Positions 19,636 through 29,959 of a stretch of DNA of 41,667 bases are shown piece after piece. How positions within the stretch are numbered: position 1 is the stretch's first letter; every line of letters starts with the position of its first letter. The translations under genes and the position numbers were made by a program. The stretch is from Hyphomicrobiales bacterium (GTDB lineage: Bacteria > Pseudomonadota > Alphaproteobacteria > Rhizobiales > Rhizobiaceae): contig JAAEMP010000136.1 of the NCBI GenBank assembly GCA_024225445.1, forward strand, positions 1 to 41,667. The letters run 5' to 3'. The notes beneath the pieces are model-generated. The model did no database searches and had not been told where the DNA came from. It worked only from the letters and a program-made list of their open reading frames with translations.

Positions 19636-20073
19636 ATGTATTCACTATCCAACAAGCTGATTGACAATGGTCATGAAATGCAGATCCGTGTCTATTACGA
19701 AGATACGGATTTTTCAGGTGTCGTGTATCATTCAAATTATCTGAAATATATGGAACGATCGCGAACTGAGTGGTTGCGTCATCTGAAAATATTTCATCAG
19801 GATTTGGCCAAAGATGATTCAGCTTTCGCTATCCACAAAATGGCGCTGAAATTTGGTCCTCCGGCGGTTATTGATGATTTATTGATCGTTCGAACGGAAC
19901 TTAAGAAACTGGGTGGGGCGCGTTCATTTTTGCGACAGGACGTATTGCGTATTGAACCTGATGCCAGTGAGACCCTGCTTTGCGGCGCTGATGTGGAAGT
20001 CGCATTTATTAATCATGGTGGCGGTGCGAAAAGATTTCCCGATGATTTACGGGAGAAACTTGAGGGGAAATAG
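19636..20073 (+). CDS. ybgC: Tol-Pal-associated acyl-CoA thioesterase YbgC
   Basis: A hotdog-fold thioesterase of 145 residues that usually heads the tol-pal cluster. The signature YYEDTDFSGVVYHSNYLKYMERSRTEW contains the catalytic Asp and the following Tyr and His. Family members hydrolyse short or long acyl-CoA thioesters at the inner membrane face and have been linked to phospholipid metabolism. The ATG at 19636 was kept. An internal ATG fourteen codons in (MQIRVYYEDTD) could also start. The next gene, tolQ, is 254 bases away, so a separate tolQ promoter is plausible. Confidence 0.93.
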   Translation: MYSLSNKLIDNGHEMQIRVYYEDTDFSGVVYHSNYLKYMERSRTEWLRHLKIFHQDLAKDDSAFAIHKMALKFGPPAVIDDLLIVRTELKKLGGARSFLRQDVLRIEPDASETLLCGADVEVAFINHGGGAKRFPDDLREKLEGK

Positions 20074-20327
20074 ACCGGGGGGTTGCAAATCCTAACTCTT
20101 CCTTAACTATAAAAATGCCTTAATGCGACAGATAATTGCGAGTGATTCACGGCCCTTATTTGGCCAGAATTTTTGGGGATGAATTAAACGTAACTCGCAT
20201 CCGCAAAAGGCACTGTTTTTTGTTGATTGTTATGCTGCTGCGCAAAGATGTAAAGAGGACTGGATGTTACGGCCGGTGCTGAATTGATTTCGATTTAGAG
20301 TCTAAAATCCAAAAAAGGTTCTCATAT

Positions 20328-21134
20328 ATGAATGGGATCAGTAGAAATTTGTTATATTTTATTTACGGTGCCGGGGTCGTTTTGGTTGCGATAACAGGAA
20401 TGGATCCAGCGTTCGCTCAAAACGTCGAGAGTTCCAATCTAGGTGCGGCTGGGGGCGAGGTTTCTCTTGTCAGTCTATTTTTGCAGGCAGGTCTCATCGT
20501 CAAGAGCGTGATGATCGGATTGATGCTGGCATCGGTCTGGAGCTGGGCAATTATTCTGGACAAATGGTTTTTATATGCCCGCACCAAACGCCAGCTGAAC
20601 CGGTTTGAAAAAGCGTTCTGGTCGGGGCAGTCGCTGGAAGAATTGTATCAAACGGTATCTGACAAGACCCCAACGGGAATGGCATCCCTGTTTGTGGCAG
20701 CCATGCGCGAATGGAAACGTTCCTATGAACGTGGAGCCAATTCACAAATAGGGCTGCAAACACGCATTGATAAAGTGCTTGACGTTTCGTTGGCCAGGGA
20801 GGCCGAGCGACTGGAGCGGCGTCTGATATTTCTGGCGACCGTGGGTTCGGCTGCTCCTTTTGTCGGATTATTTGGAACAGTGATTGGTATCATGACATCA
20901 TTTCAGGCAATTGCCGGATCAAAATCAACCAACCTGGCTGTCGTGGCTCCGGGCATTGCTGAAGCCTTGCTGGCGACAGCGCTCGGGTTGCTGGCAGCAA
21001 TTCCGGCAACTATTTTCTACAACAAACTGTCATCGGATGTTTCAAAAATCACGTTACGCCTCGAAAGTTTTGCTGATGAATTTTCTGCCATACTTTCGCG
21101 ACAGATTGATGAGAGAAACAAGTTGAACACATGA
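20328..21134 (+). CDS. tolQ: Tol-Pal system proton channel subunit TolQ
   Basis: TolQ pairs with TolR in an inner-membrane proton channel that powers TolA during outer-membrane constriction. The 268-residue chain has the expected three helices: LIVKSVMIGLMLASVWSWAIILDKW, then ATVGSAAPFVGLFGTVIGIMTSF, then VVAPGIAEALLATALGLLAAIPATIFYN. It is longer than the usual roughly 230 residues. Before the canonical start region lie about 40 residues with a hydrophobic helix and an AFAQN segment that resembles a cleavable signal. The AAGG-preceded ATG at 20328 supports this longer start, and the only internal ATG (20400) has its AGGA too close. tolR follows after 80 bases. Confidence 0.96.
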   Translation: MNGISRNLLYFIYGAGVVLVAITGMDPAFAQNVESSNLGAAGGEVSLVSLFLQAGLIVKSVMIGLMLASVWSWAIILDKWFLYARTKRQLNRFEKAFWSGQSLEELYQTVSDKTPTGMASLFVAAMREWKRSYERGANSQIGLQTRIDKVLDVSLAREAERLERRLIFLATVGSAAPFVGLFGTVIGIMTSFQAIAGSKSTNLAVVAPGIAEALLATALGLLAAIPATIFYNKLSSDVSKITLRLESFADEFSAILSRQIDERNKLNT

Positions 21135-21214
21135 CATGCGATAATTATTGCAATGGGTGCACAATGTGTCGGGTTTTGGTTGTTGGGGTAACCCAAATAA
21201 ACTGGATGGTCTAA

Positions 21215-21700
21215 ATGGTCACGGCAGCAGGAAATCCCGGAGTGCACAGCTCAAAGCGCAGGCGCTCCAAAAGACATACGCCAATGAGTGAAATCAATGT
21301 GACGCCGTTTGTCGATGTGATGTTGGTTTTACTGATAATTTTTATGGTGGCTGCCCCTTTATTGTTGTCTGGCATACCGATCGACCTGCCAAAAGTGAAC
21401 GGCGAGACACCCAACGCGGAAACAGACCCAATCACGTTTTCAATCGATAAGGATGGGGTTTATTACCTGCAGAATGATGTCATTTTACTTGATGAAATTG
21501 GACCGCGATTGTCGGCGATTTCGGAGGCCGGTTATAAAGGGGCGATTTTCATAAGGGGTGACAAGGAGACATCTTATGGCTTCATCCTGAACGCCGTGGG
21601 CAGAATCCATAGTGCGGGATTTAAATTCAATTTACTGGGCTTGCCGGAGGACGTTGTCATTTCACTTAATGACAAGCTGAATACAGCGTCAGACAAATGA
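21215..21700 (+). CDS. tolR: Tol-Pal system protein TolR
   Basis: TolR is the partner of TolQ in the proton channel. The 161-residue protein has a short basic cytoplasmic tail, the conserved MSEINVTPFVDVMLVLLIIFMVAAP helix whose Asp is the proton-carrying residue, and a periplasmic domain with the ExbD/TolR pattern (IRGDKETSYGFILNAVGRIHSAGF). It sits eleven bases before tolA and 80 bases after tolQ, all on one strand. Confidence 0.96.
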   Translation: MVTAAGNPGVHSSKRRRSKRHTPMSEINVTPFVDVMLVLLIIFMVAAPLLLSGIPIDLPKVNGETPNAETDPITFSIDKDGVYYLQNDVILLDEIGPRLSAISEAGYKGAIFIRGDKETSYGFILNAVGRIHSAGFKFNLLGLPEDVVISLNDKLNTASDK

Positions 21701-21710
21701 GCAGAACTCG

Positions 21711-22766
21711 ATGAAACTAGGAGTCGTTATTTCAGGTACAATTCACGTCACCATTTTGACATGGGGATTGTGGAATATAAGTGCACCTGAGCCATTTGTT
21801 GTGAGCAGAGTTGCAGCGCTGCCGGCTGATTTCATTCCTTTTGATGAATATACCCGCTCTGTTGAAGGAGATTCAAAGGCCAGCAGGAAGGAAAAAACTG
21901 CTCCGGTACCGACCAAGAATCCCCCGGAAAGAGAACCGGCAAAAAATGTAGGTGATACCAAAATTGACATTAAATCTGAAGTGAAAGCGCCGCCTAAACC
22001 CGAACAGGTTGATATCAGTAAACCTCTACCCAAGGCAAAGGAAGTTCAACCATCGCCAGTGGTCAAACCGGAACCACAACCGGAAAAAATGGTAAAAGAA
22101 ACGCCCGTACCGACCAATGAACTTTCATCACTGAATGAACCGCCAAAACCGTTGAATGAGCAAAAGTTTGAAGAGGCTCCGGCAAAGGCTGATGAAGGGT
22201 TGAAGTTTGCCAAATTGCCGGACTATGTACCTTTGCCAGTTTCACGCCCGCGGCCGCCAGAACCGAAAACCGCCAAAACTCAACAACGCAAACAGCCCGA
22301 TGAGATCAAACAGGCAATTGACAAAGCCTCGGCAAAGGACGAGGAAATTTCCAGCGAAGATAAAATAGCGGCATTACTGAACAAACAAGACCCGGCTGCC
22401 ACCGGAAAGAAACGTTCACCAGAACCTGTGTCATTGGGCTCAGAGAAATCAAACAGCTCGGAAAAGCTCTCGCGCAGCGAAATGGATGTATTGCGCAATG
22501 CGATTGAGCAATGCTGGAATGTCCCAATGGGCTTGTCAGATGTAGAGGATATGCGTGTGACTATTACCATGAATCTGGCCAAAGATGGTAATATCGACGG
22601 GCGGGTTGATGTGGAAGCGACAGGCGGGCAAAATCAGACACGTCGTGCTTTTGCGGAAAGTGCGCGACGCGCCGTATTGAAATGCGCGCCTTACAATCTT
22701 CCAAATGAGAAGTATGATACATGGTCTCAGGTCGTGGTAAATTTTGACCCAAGCCAAATGTTCTAG
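21711..22766 (+). CDS. tolA: Tol-Pal system protein TolA
   Basis: TolA spans the periplasm and links TolQR to TolB and Pal. The 351-residue protein has one N-terminal membrane helix (about residues 4-24), a long middle region rich in Lys, Pro and Glu ([17 protein letters not shown] and similar), and a C-terminal TonB/TolA-like domain from about residue 255 with [26 protein letters not shown] and the [12 protein letters not shown] segment with its paired cysteines. The middle is proline-rich rather than a pure alanine/lysine helix, which is common in alphaproteobacteria. The gene directly precedes tolB. Confidence 0.93.
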   Translation: MKLGVVISGTIHVTILTWGLWNISAPEPFVVSRVAALPADFIPFDEYTRSVEGDSKASRKEKTAPVPTKNPPEREPAKNVGDTKIDIKSEVKAPPKPEQVDISKPLPKAKEVQPSPVVKPEPQPEKMVKETPVPTNELSSLNEPPKPLNEQKFEEAPAKADEGLKFAKLPDYVPLPVSRPRPPEPKTAKTQQRKQPDEIKQAIDKASAKDEEISSEDKIAALLNKQDPAATGKKRSPEPVSLGSEKSNSSEKLSRSEMDVLRNAIEQCWNVPMGLSDVEDMRVTITMNLAKDGNIDGRVDVEATGGQNQTRRAFAESARRAVLKCAPYNLPNEKYDTWSQVVVNFDPSQMF

Positions 22767-22797
22767 TAAAGTAATTTTTTTCGCGAGTTCCCAACAA

Positions 22798-24123
22798 ATG
22801 CAAAAAATTGGCAAATTCTCAACGCAAATTGTCCTGAGTGTTATTCTGGCTTGCACAGGCATGATAAATTTTGCAATGGCGGTGGTGGAAATCGATATCA
22901 CCAAGGGAAATGTCGAACCGCTGCCAATCGCAATTACTGACTTTCAAGGAGCAGGTCCCCAGCGTCAATTGGCGGATGATATCGGGAGGGTAATATCGTC
23001 CAATTTGCAGAATTCGGGGCTGTTCAAACCGATTGCAAAGGCCGCTTTTGTCCAGAAAATCAAAGATTCAAACACTGTGCCGCGATTTGAAGACTGGAGA
23101 GTGATTAACGCCCAGGCTCTGGTTACCGGCAGAATTGTGCGCGAGAGAGATGGAAGGCTGAGGGTCGAGTACCGCCTTTGGGATGTTTTTGGAGCTGATG
23201 AAATGGCCAGCCAGCAGTTTTTTACAACGCCAAAAAACTGGCGGCGGGTGGCCCACATTATCTCTGATGCGATTTATCAGCGCATGACTGGAGAAAAAGG
23301 GTATTTTGATTCTCGTATTGTGTTTGTGGATGAAACGGGTCCAAAAGACAAAAGAGTGAAACGTCTGGCAATAATGGATCAGGACGGGGTAAATAAAAAA
23401 CTACTGACCCGCGGCAGCGATCTGGTGTTGACACCGCGCTTTTCTCCCAGTCGTCAGGAAATTACCTATATGTCGTTTGAAGGTGGTCAGCCGCGGGTTT
23501 ATCTTTTGCAAATTGAAACCGGACAGCGGGAAATAGTCGGAAATTTTCCAGGTATGACATTTTCTCCCCGGTTTTCACCTGACGGGCAGAAAATTATCAT
23601 GAGTCTGCAAACCGATGGTAATGCGAACATATATACTATGGATTTGCGTTCCCGCAAAACTACACGCCTAACCAACACGGCGGCAATTGATACCGGGCCC
23701 TCTTACTCACCAGATGGCAAAAATGTCGTTTTTGAATCTGACCGGGGGGGGCGCCAACAGCTTTATGTAATGAGGGAAAATGGAGCCAACACCCAACGAA
23801 TTTCGTTTGGCAATGGTCGATATTCCACTCCTGTCTGGTCACCGCGCGGGGATTTGATCGCGTTTACCAAGCAAAGGGGTGGCAAATTTCTGATTGGTGT
23901 GATGAGACCGGACGGCAGCAAAGAGCGTATCTTGACAGAAGGATTTCACAATGAAGGGCCAACATGGGCACCTAACGGGCGGGTGTTGATGTTCTTTCGT
24001 GAAACACCGGGTGCCGGTGGTGGACCCCGGCTTTATTCGATAGACTTGACCGGCTATCATGAACGGTTGGTGCCAACAGAATCATTTGCATCGGATCCAG
24101 CCTGGTCACCGCTGCTGGATTGA
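22798..24123 (+). CDS. tolB: Tol-Pal system beta-propeller protein TolB
   Basis: TolB is a periplasmic protein that binds Pal and TolA. From the ATG at 22798 (441 residues) it has a signal peptide ending near MINFAMA, an N-terminal alpha/beta domain ([17 protein letters not shown]), and a six-bladed propeller with repeated blade motifs such as [50 protein letters not shown] and [13 protein letters not shown]. The frame is open upstream to a TTG inside tolA, but the 22798 start gives a proper signal peptide. It ends 249 bases before pal. Confidence 0.96.
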   Translation: MQKIGKFSTQIVLSVILACTGMINFAMAVVEIDITKGNVEPLPIAITDFQGAGPQRQLADDIGRVISSNLQNSGLFKPIAKAAFVQKIKDSNTVPRFEDWRVINAQALVTGRIVRERDGRLRVEYRLWDVFGADEMASQQFFTTPKNWRRVAHIISDAIYQRMTGEKGYFDSRIVFVDETGPKDKRVKRLAIMDQDGVNKKLLTRGSDLVLTPRFSPSRQEITYMSFEGGQPRVYLLQIETGQREIVGNFPGMTFSPRFSPDGQKIIMSLQTDGNANIYTMDLRSRKTTRLTNTAAIDTGPSYSPDGKNVVFESDRGGRQQLYVMRENGANTQRISFGNGRYSTPVWSPRGDLIAFTKQRGGKFLIGVMRPDGSKERILTEGFHNEGPTWAPNGRVLMFFRETPGAGGGPRLYSIDLTGYHERLVPTESFASDPAWSPLLD

Positions 24124-24281
24124 TTATCAAACCGGCCCGAAAATCGTCATAGTAAAAAGGCATTTGTGACGTAGCGCTTCGAGTGTGAATTGCGAGATTG
24201 GGATAAGTCAACACTGAAATGGTCGGATACAATACATTTTGAAATATTGCAATTTGGCAGGTATTCGAATGGGTGACAAAA

Positions 24282-24296
24282 TTAACGACGCGTTAA
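24282..24296 (+). promoter_or_regulatory. Candidate CtrA box upstream of pal
   Basis: TTAACGACGCGTTAA is an exact TTAA-N7-TTAA match to the consensus of the cell-cycle regulator CtrA of alphaproteobacteria. It lies about 77 bases before the pal start, inside the only long non-coding gap between tolB and pal. Tol-Pal works at division, so cell-cycle control is plausible. A single match could arise by chance in AT-rich DNA. Confidence 0.5.
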
Positions 24297-24372
24297 CCTA
24301 TTTTATTGGCGGCTATTTAACTCTGTCATGGTTATTGGTAGGTAAATATTTCTATTAAAGGAGTAATGGGCG

Positions 24373-24912
24373 ATGACTTCGTCTGCAGAGCTGCGTGAGG
24401 ATGTGGTAACTGGTGCAACCAGAAAATTTGTGTTTGGCGCAAGAGCTCTGATGTTCTTGTTGCTGGGCGCAATAGCACTTGCCGGTTGTGCAACAAATAA
24501 GCTACCAGGTAATGCCGATGATCTGGGTTTGAATAATGCAGCACCCGGCTCTCAACAGGATTTTACGATAAATGTTGGTGACAGAATTTTCTTTAATACA
24601 GACTCCTCAACGTTGACAGCGGTATCCCGGGCAACATTGGATAAACAGGCCCAGTGGCTTCTTCAGTACCCGAATAATCCGATTACGATTGAGGGTCATG
24701 CGGATGAACGCGGAACGCGAGAGTATAATCTGGCGCTTGGTGCAAGACGTGCGGCTGCAACACGTGATTATCTGGCGGTACGCGGGGTAGGGCGTCAACG
24801 TATTCATACGATATCATTTGGCAAAGAGCGTCCTGTCGCAGTCTGTAATGATATCTCATGTTGGTCACAAAACAGGCGTGCTGTAACTTTGTTGACCACG
24901 CCATCGGGTTGA
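24373..24912 (+). CDS. pal: Peptidoglycan-associated lipoprotein Pal
   Basis: Pal anchors the outer membrane to peptidoglycan and works with TolB and TolA in envelope constriction. The 179-residue protein has a lipobox LAGC with the lipidated Cys39, an unstructured linker, and an OmpA-like domain from about residue 63 with RIFFNTDSSTL, ITIEGHADERGTREYNLALGARRA and ISFGKERPV. The start at 24373 has a strong AAAGGAG site nine bases before it. This puts about 26 residues before the hydrophobic part of the signal, longer than usual for a lipoprotein. It has its own long upstream region with a CtrA-type site, so it may be regulated apart from tolQRAB. Confidence 0.96.
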   Translation: MTSSAELREDVVTGATRKFVFGARALMFLLLGAIALAGCATNKLPGNADDLGLNNAAPGSQQDFTINVGDRIFFNTDSSTLTAVSRATLDKQAQWLLQYPNNPITIEGHADERGTREYNLALGARRAAATRDYLAVRGVGRQRIHTISFGKERPVAVCNDISCWSQNRRAVTLLTTPSG

Positions 24913-24981
24913 TTATTTGATTTCAATGCCGAAATGAGTGTGTGGTTGCATCTGTTCACACTGCGATCTATTTTTGTTCAA

Positions 24982-25008
24982 GGCGGCTCTGGCGAGTCGT
25001 CTGTTTTG
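24982..25008 (+). terminator. Candidate rho-independent terminator after pal
   Basis: GGCGGCTC (24982-24989) pairs along its full length with GAGTCGTC (24994-25001), including two G-U pairs, around a TGGC loop. It is followed by TGTTTTGTTTG. It lies 70 bases after the pal stop. The T-run is interrupted, so strength is moderate. Confidence 0.55.
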
Positions 25009-25110
25009 TTTGCCCGCAGGGTTGCTGACAAAATTTCGCCCGTTTCAAGTGCATTTTGTTAGGCAGAATTACGGGGTGCCAGCTATCGTTGAAAATCACT
25101 GAGGATAACT

Positions 25111-26283
25111 ATGGAATTGATACCGAAGGAAATTGACATTGGAGTACTTCCGCTCAAGTGGACCATAACTCGCGGGAAGTACTACAGCAGGGGACATGCC
25201 GACAGATTTTGGTCAGGAAAACTGAGAGCAGGTTTTTTTGCAATCGGTTGTATGCTGGCGATTATACCGGGTGCGGAGGCATTCGAGAGTGATGGTAGGG
25301 TCCAGCGTTCGGTTGGGAAGATTTCTGAATCTCTCCCGAATGCACCGGTAATGCGTATTGCGCAATCGGACGATGCTGTGTTTCGGGTTAATCAATTGGA
25401 AGATCACGTACGGCGTTTGAACGGGCAAATCGAGGAATTGAATTTTCAGTTGCTGCAGATGCAGGAACGGATGCGAAAAATGCAGGAAGATAACGAATAT
25501 CGCTTCCAGGAACTTGAGGACGAGAAACAGGGTAATCTTGGCAACAACAACACCAAGCGGTTGGCAAAAAATCAAAAAGGGGAAAATTCCACCCTGGGAA
25601 AGTCAAAGCCGTCTGAATTATCTGCTGTGAACAGAAATTCAGACGGAAAATTGGAGAAAGAACACAAGCCCCGCATGATTGACGGTGTGGAAATATTTGA
25701 TGGAAAATCCTCAGACAAGACTGGCGGTGAGCGTGAAGTCCCACTGGGCACCATCACCTTTGATTCGTTGGGAAATGTGGTGGATTCAGCATTGGGCAAG
25801 CCATTGGATCTAACAGTGCTATTGCCTGATTCAAAATACAAGGATGAAAACAATTCCGGAGAAGATATTCAATCCAAAATTTCTTCGGTTGACAGCGCCA
25901 AAGAGTTGTACGAATTGGGCTACAATTATTTTCAGGCTGGAGATTACTCAGTTTCCGAGAGGGTATTCAACGCTTTTGTTGAGCGCTATCCGGATGATGG
26001 AAAAATGCCGAATGCCCAATTTTGGCTTGGGGAAAGCATGTTTTTGCAAGCCAATTTCGAGGGTGCCGCAAAAGTGTTCCTTGATGCACACACTAACTGG
26101 CCAAATGCGAAAATTGCGCCCCAGACTTTGTTGAAGCTTGGAATTTCGCTGGCAGGCATGGAGCAACGTGAATTGGCTTGTGCCACTTATGCGAAAGTTT
26201 TCAAGAAATATCCAAACATGAGTAAACCACTAAGAAAAAGGGTGGGCGAAGAGCAACATTCAGCCAAGTGCCTGAATGGATGA
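25111..26283 (+). CDS. cpoB: Tol-Pal system protein CpoB (YbgF)
   Basis: CpoB is a periplasmic protein that coordinates outer-membrane constriction with peptidoglycan synthesis. The 390-residue chain has a hydrophobic signal-like segment (AGFFAIGCMLAIIPGAEA, ending about residue 57), a trimerising coiled coil (VNQLEDHVRRLNGQIEELNFQLLQMQ, about 94-120), a polar linker, and C-terminal TPR repeats (AKELYELGYNYFQAGDYSVSERVF; AQFWLGESMFLQANFEGAAKVF; LLKLGISLAGMEQRELACATYAKV). The ATG at 25111 has GAGGAT six bases upstream and is well supported. It leaves about 38 mostly polar residues before the hydrophobic core, an unusually long n-region. The gene closes the tol-pal cluster. Confidence 0.92.
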   Translation: MELIPKEIDIGVLPLKWTITRGKYYSRGHADRFWSGKLRAGFFAIGCMLAIIPGAEAFESDGRVQRSVGKISESLPNAPVMRIAQSDDAVFRVNQLEDHVRRLNGQIEELNFQLLQMQERMRKMQEDNEYRFQELEDEKQGNLGNNNTKRLAKNQKGENSTLGKSKPSELSAVNRNSDGKLEKEHKPRMIDGVEIFDGKSSDKTGGEREVPLGTITFDSLGNVVDSALGKPLDLTVLLPDSKYKDENNSGEDIQSKISSVDSAKELYELGYNYFQAGDYSVSERVFNAFVERYPDDGKMPNAQFWLGESMFLQANFEGAAKVFLDAHTNWPNAKIAPQTLLKLGISLAGMEQRELACATYAKVFKKYPNMSKPLRKRVGEEQHSAKCLNG

Positions 26284-26455
26284 GAAGTCAAATCGTTTCA
26301 TACCATTTTGACTTTAGACCCCGGTCATTATCAATTATGCTAAAGTTTGAAAATCCGCAAACAAAGCCATTTTGATTTTAGTTTACCTGTGAATTTTCAA
26401 AACAGGATGATGAAATCATTTTCTCAATATTGAATATCAATAATGTTCTAACTCC

Positions 26456-27835
26456 ATGACAAAAGACAAAAATAAAATTTCGCTGGATGATGTATTTTCC
26501 TTTGTACGTGAAAAGGGGGCAATCATAGTAGCCGTATCGGGTGGGAGCGATTCTCTGGCATCTCTGTTTCTTGCCAATGCATGGGCAAAAAAAACCGGTC
26601 GGGAAATTCATGCAGTAACCGTTGACCATGGATTGCGGGTTGAGGCTGCGGCCGAGGCGGCATTCGTGTCAATGGTCTGCGATGGACTTGATATTGTGCA
26701 TACTACACTTGCCTGGGATGGTATCAAACCGGTTGCCGGTATTAGCGCTGCTGCACGTAATGCGCGCTATGATCTGATGGAAGAATTCGCCAGGGATATC
26801 GGAGTGCGAATTATTATTACCGGGCACACCTGCGATGATCAGGCTGAAACAGTATTGATGCGCTTGCGTCGATCAAAGCCAAATTCGGGATCCAGTAGCA
26901 GGGGGCATTCGGGCATGTGCAAACGGGTGCTGCTTGATGGCGGTACATTGCTGTTAAGACCTTTCCTGAAATTGTCGCGGGATCAATTGCGGGCTTATCT
27001 CAACGATGTCTCTCAAAGCTGGATTGAAGACCCTACCAATCACGATGAAAGTTTTGAGCGTGTTCGTGTACGCAGGGAACTGGAACATGATCACGGGAAG
27101 AAGCTTGACCTGCTGAATTATTCCGCAGTGGTGGGGAGAATGCGCAAGATCATTTCGTCCAAGGCTGCCGAATTGCTGGCCAAAAGTTGTGTACTAAATC
27201 CTGGTCATGTTTTTCATCTGAATACAGAAATACTGCATGTTGCACCATTCGGTGTTGTTCTGATTGCTGTCAAAACAGTAATTGCCGCTGCAGGGGGCGG
27301 ACAATATCTGGTCTCAGATGAGCAGTTGCAACAAGTCCTGGAATGTATGAATAGCGAAAGAACCAGGCGAGTCACTCTGGGAAATTGCATTATTGAGGGT
27401 GATAAATGCAGTATGCAGATTTATCGCGAAGCCCGCAACTTGAACTCTTCCATGATTGGAATTGGTGAAAGCCTGTTCTGGGACGGTCGCGTTCATGTCA
27501 GTAATGACAGCACGGAAAATATCCGGATTGAGGCGATGTCTCAGGAATATTTGCTGGCGGGAAAAGAAGACAAGAACTGCAAGTTTGGATTGGCGAGAAA
27601 ATCAGTGCTGCTTTCATCTCCGCTCATTATTATGGAATCGGGTTTGACCATACCGTTGCATTTTGACAGAACGCTATTGCCAGCACAGCTGGAAGTGCGC
27701 ACAGGCGCACGGGCTATTGAGAATTTTTGTCCCGAATGGGATTTTGCTCTTTTGGACTGGCTTAAAAGTATAGATATACAATCAAATCATCCTGAATTAT
27801 TGTTTGATGCCAGGCGAAAGAATCTCAAACAGTGA
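26456..27835 (+). CDS. tilS: tRNA(Ile)-lysidine synthase TilS
   Basis: TilS converts C34 of tRNA-Ile(CAU) to lysidine with ATP so that it reads AUA. The 459-residue protein has the PP-loop AVSGGSDSLASLFL near residue 27, VDHGLR, the AARNARYDLM segment, TGHTCDDQAETVLMRLRR, and LLRPFLKLSRDQLRAYL with the WIEDPTNHD motif. The C-terminal substrate-binding part is more diverged, as usual. The ATG at 26456 is kept by homology, and I see no clear ribosome site. It follows cpoB by about 170 bases and precedes ftsH, the usual order. Confidence 0.94.
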   Translation: MTKDKNKISLDDVFSFVREKGAIIVAVSGGSDSLASLFLANAWAKKTGREIHAVTVDHGLRVEAAAEAAFVSMVCDGLDIVHTTLAWDGIKPVAGISAAARNARYDLMEEFARDIGVRIIITGHTCDDQAETVLMRLRRSKPNSGSSSRGHSGMCKRVLLDGGTLLLRPFLKLSRDQLRAYLNDVSQSWIEDPTNHDESFERVRVRRELEHDHGKKLDLLNYSAVVGRMRKIISSKAAELLAKSCVLNPGHVFHLNTEILHVAPFGVVLIAVKTVIAAAGGGQYLVSDEQLQQVLECMNSERTRRVTLGNCIIEGDKCSMQIYREARNLNSSMIGIGESLFWDGRVHVSNDSTENIRIEAMSQEYLLAGKEDKNCKFGLARKSVLLSSPLIIMESGLTIPLHFDRTLLPAQLEVRTGARAIENFCPEWDFALLDWLKSIDIQSNHPELLFDARRKNLKQ

Positions 27836-28030
27836 CAAAAGCCGACAAGTATCTGTAATTTTCACCGGAAATGCCGCGAGAAGCAGAGAATTCACGACAA
27901 AATTCACCAAACTGAATGAAAAACAACTATTATTGTCGCATTTCCTTGGCATTGACTTGTTTCGGACCTATCTTCTCTGTAAAGGCTGGTTCAAACTGAC
28001 CCGGAATTACATTTCTCTTGGGAAACCTTC

Positions 28031-29959
28031 ATGAATTCGAACTTCAGAAATTTGGCGCTATGGGCAATAATTGGCGTTTTGCTTATTGCATTGTTCAATC
28101 TTTTTCAAAACCCAACACAGCGCGGCTCGGTAGAGGAAATATCCTATTCCCAGTTCAAGGCAAATGTGAAGAACAAGCGGATCAAAACCGTGACTATTTC
28201 CGGTCGCCAGATTACGGGTACTTATTCGGATTCTTCGGGTCGCTTTGAGACCTACTCTCCAGATGATCCAGATCTGGTGAAAGATCTGGAAGCAAGCGGG
28301 ATTACTTTTGATGCGCAACCTGAAAGCGGTTCAGGCGGGATTTTACAGGCGCTGATCGGCTGGGCACCGATGTTTATCATTCTGGGTGTGTGGATTTTCT
28401 TTATGCGCCAGATGCAGGGTTCCAGTGGAAAGGCCATGGGCTTTGGCAAATCAAAAGCCAAGATGCTGACCGAAGCGCACGGAAAAGTAACTTTTGCCGA
28501 CGTGGCCGGCATTGATGAAGCCAAGGAAGATCTTGAAGAAATTGTTGAGTTTCTAAGTGATCCATTGAAATTCCAACGCTTGGGCGGAAGAATCCCTCGA
28601 GGAGTTTTGTTAGTCGGGCCACCGGGCACCGGTAAGACTTTGCTGGCTCGTGCTGTGGCTGGCGAAGCCAATGTTCCGTTTTTTACCATTTCCGGCTCTG
28701 ATTTTGTTGAAATGTTTGTCGGTGTTGGTGCAAGCCGCGTTCGCGATATGTTTGATCAGGCAAAAAAGAATGCCCCCTGCATTATTTTTATCGATGAAAT
28801 TGATGCGGTTGGACGTCATCGTGGTGCAGGACTTGGCGGCGGCAATGATGAGCGTGAGCAAACCCTCAACCAGTTGCTGGTTGAAATGGATGGTTTTGAG
28901 GCCAATGAAAGCGTTATATTAATCGCTGCCACCAACCGTCCTGATATTCTCGATCCTGCCTTATTGCGTCCTGGGCGGTTTGATCGCCAGATTACCGTGC
29001 CGAATCCTGATATCGTCGGGCGGGAGATGATTTTGAAAGTTCATGCCCGCAAAATTCCGCTTGCCCCCAATGTCGATTTGAAAGTTGTCGCACGTGGCAC
29101 GCCGGGATTTTCCGGGGCTGATTTAATGAATCTGGTCAACGAAGCTGCGTTGCTGGCCGCGCGTCGTAACAAGCGTCTGGTTACCGCACAGGAATTTGAA
29201 GATGCAAAAGACAAGGTGATGATGGGGGCAGAGCGACGCTCGTTTGTCATGACTGAAGAGGAAAAGCGCAATACCGCGTATCATGAAGCCGGTCATGCCT
29301 TGCTCGCGGTTACGGTCCCCAATGCTCATCCTGTACATAAAGCGACGATTATCCCGCGTGGCCGGGCACTTGGTATGGTGATGCAATTGCCTGAACGTGA
29401 TGAGATTTCGATGTCTTATGAGCAGATGACCTCGCGCCTTGCCATCATGATGGGTGGACGGGTTGCGGAAGAGCTGACTTTTGGTGCCAAGAACGTAACT
29501 TCAGGCGCATCTTCCGATATTGATCAGGCAACCAACCTGGCACGGGCAATGGTTACACGTTGGGGGTATTCTGAAAAGCTTGGGAAAGTTTCCTATGGTG
29601 AAAATCAACAGGAGGTATTTCTGGGGCATTCTGTCACTCAACAGAAAAATATCTCGGAGAATACTGCGCAGATAATTGATGCAGAAATTCGTGAGCTGGT
29701 GGATAATGCCTATGAGACTGCCACAACTATACTTAAAAAACGCAAGAAAGATCTGAAGTTGATTGCCGAGGGATTGCTGGAATACGAGACCTTAAGCGGC
29801 AAAGAAATCAGTGATTTGCTCGAAGGTAATCCATTAACCCGTGATATGGGAGATGATGCTCCGCCATCACGCGGTTCATCGGTGCCAACCTCCGGACCTG
29901 GTAAGCCAAAAAAGGATGGCAAACCGGATTCAGGTGGGATGGAACCTCAGCCTCAATAA
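28031..29959 (+). CDS. ftsH: ATP-dependent zinc metalloprotease FtsH
   Basis: FtsH degrades misfolded membrane proteins and regulators from the cytoplasmic side of the inner membrane. The 642-residue protein has two membrane helices (about 7-25 and 114-133) around a periplasmic loop. It then has an AAA+ domain with Walker A GPPGTGKT (about 197-204), [13 protein letters not shown] and the pore [13 protein letters not shown], followed by a metalloprotease domain with HEAGH near residue 419 and the third zinc-ligand Asp in the [13 protein letters not shown] segment. A GGGAAA ribosome site lies ahead of the ATG. About 195 bases separate it from tilS. Confidence 0.98.
   Translation: MNSNFRNLALWAIIGVLLIALFNLFQNPTQRGSVEEISYSQFKANVKNKRIKTVTISGRQITGTYSDSSGRFETYSPDDPDLVKDLEASGITFDAQPESGSGGILQALIGWAPMFIILGVWIFFMRQMQGSSGKAMGFGKSKAKMLTEAHGKVTFADVAGIDEAKEDLEEIVEFLSDPLKFQRLGGRIPRGVLLVGPPGTGKTLLARAVAGEANVPFFTISGSDFVEMFVGVGASRVRDMFDQAKKNAPCIIFIDEIDAVGRHRGAGLGGGNDEREQTLNQLLVEMDGFEANESVILIAATNRPDILDPALLRPGRFDRQITVPNPDIVGREMILKVHARKIPLAPNVDLKVVARGTPGFSGADLMNLVNEAALLAARRNKRLVTAQEFEDAKDKVMMGAERRSFVMTEEEKRNTAYHEAGHALLAVTVPNAHPVHKATIIPRGRALGMVMQLPERDEISMSYEQMTSRLAIMMGGRVAEELTFGAKNVTSGASSDIDQATNLARAMVTRWGYSEKLGKVSYGENQQEVFLGHSVTQQKNISENTAQIIDAEIRELVDNAYETATTILKKRKKDLKLIAEGLLEYETLSGKEISDLLEGNPLTRDMGDDAPPSRGSSVPTSGPGKPKKDGKPDSGGMEPQPQ

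Noticed and set aside
20095-20125. TTAA pairs before tolQ as a possible CtrA site
   Set aside because: The spacing between tetramers is thirteen bases, not seven.
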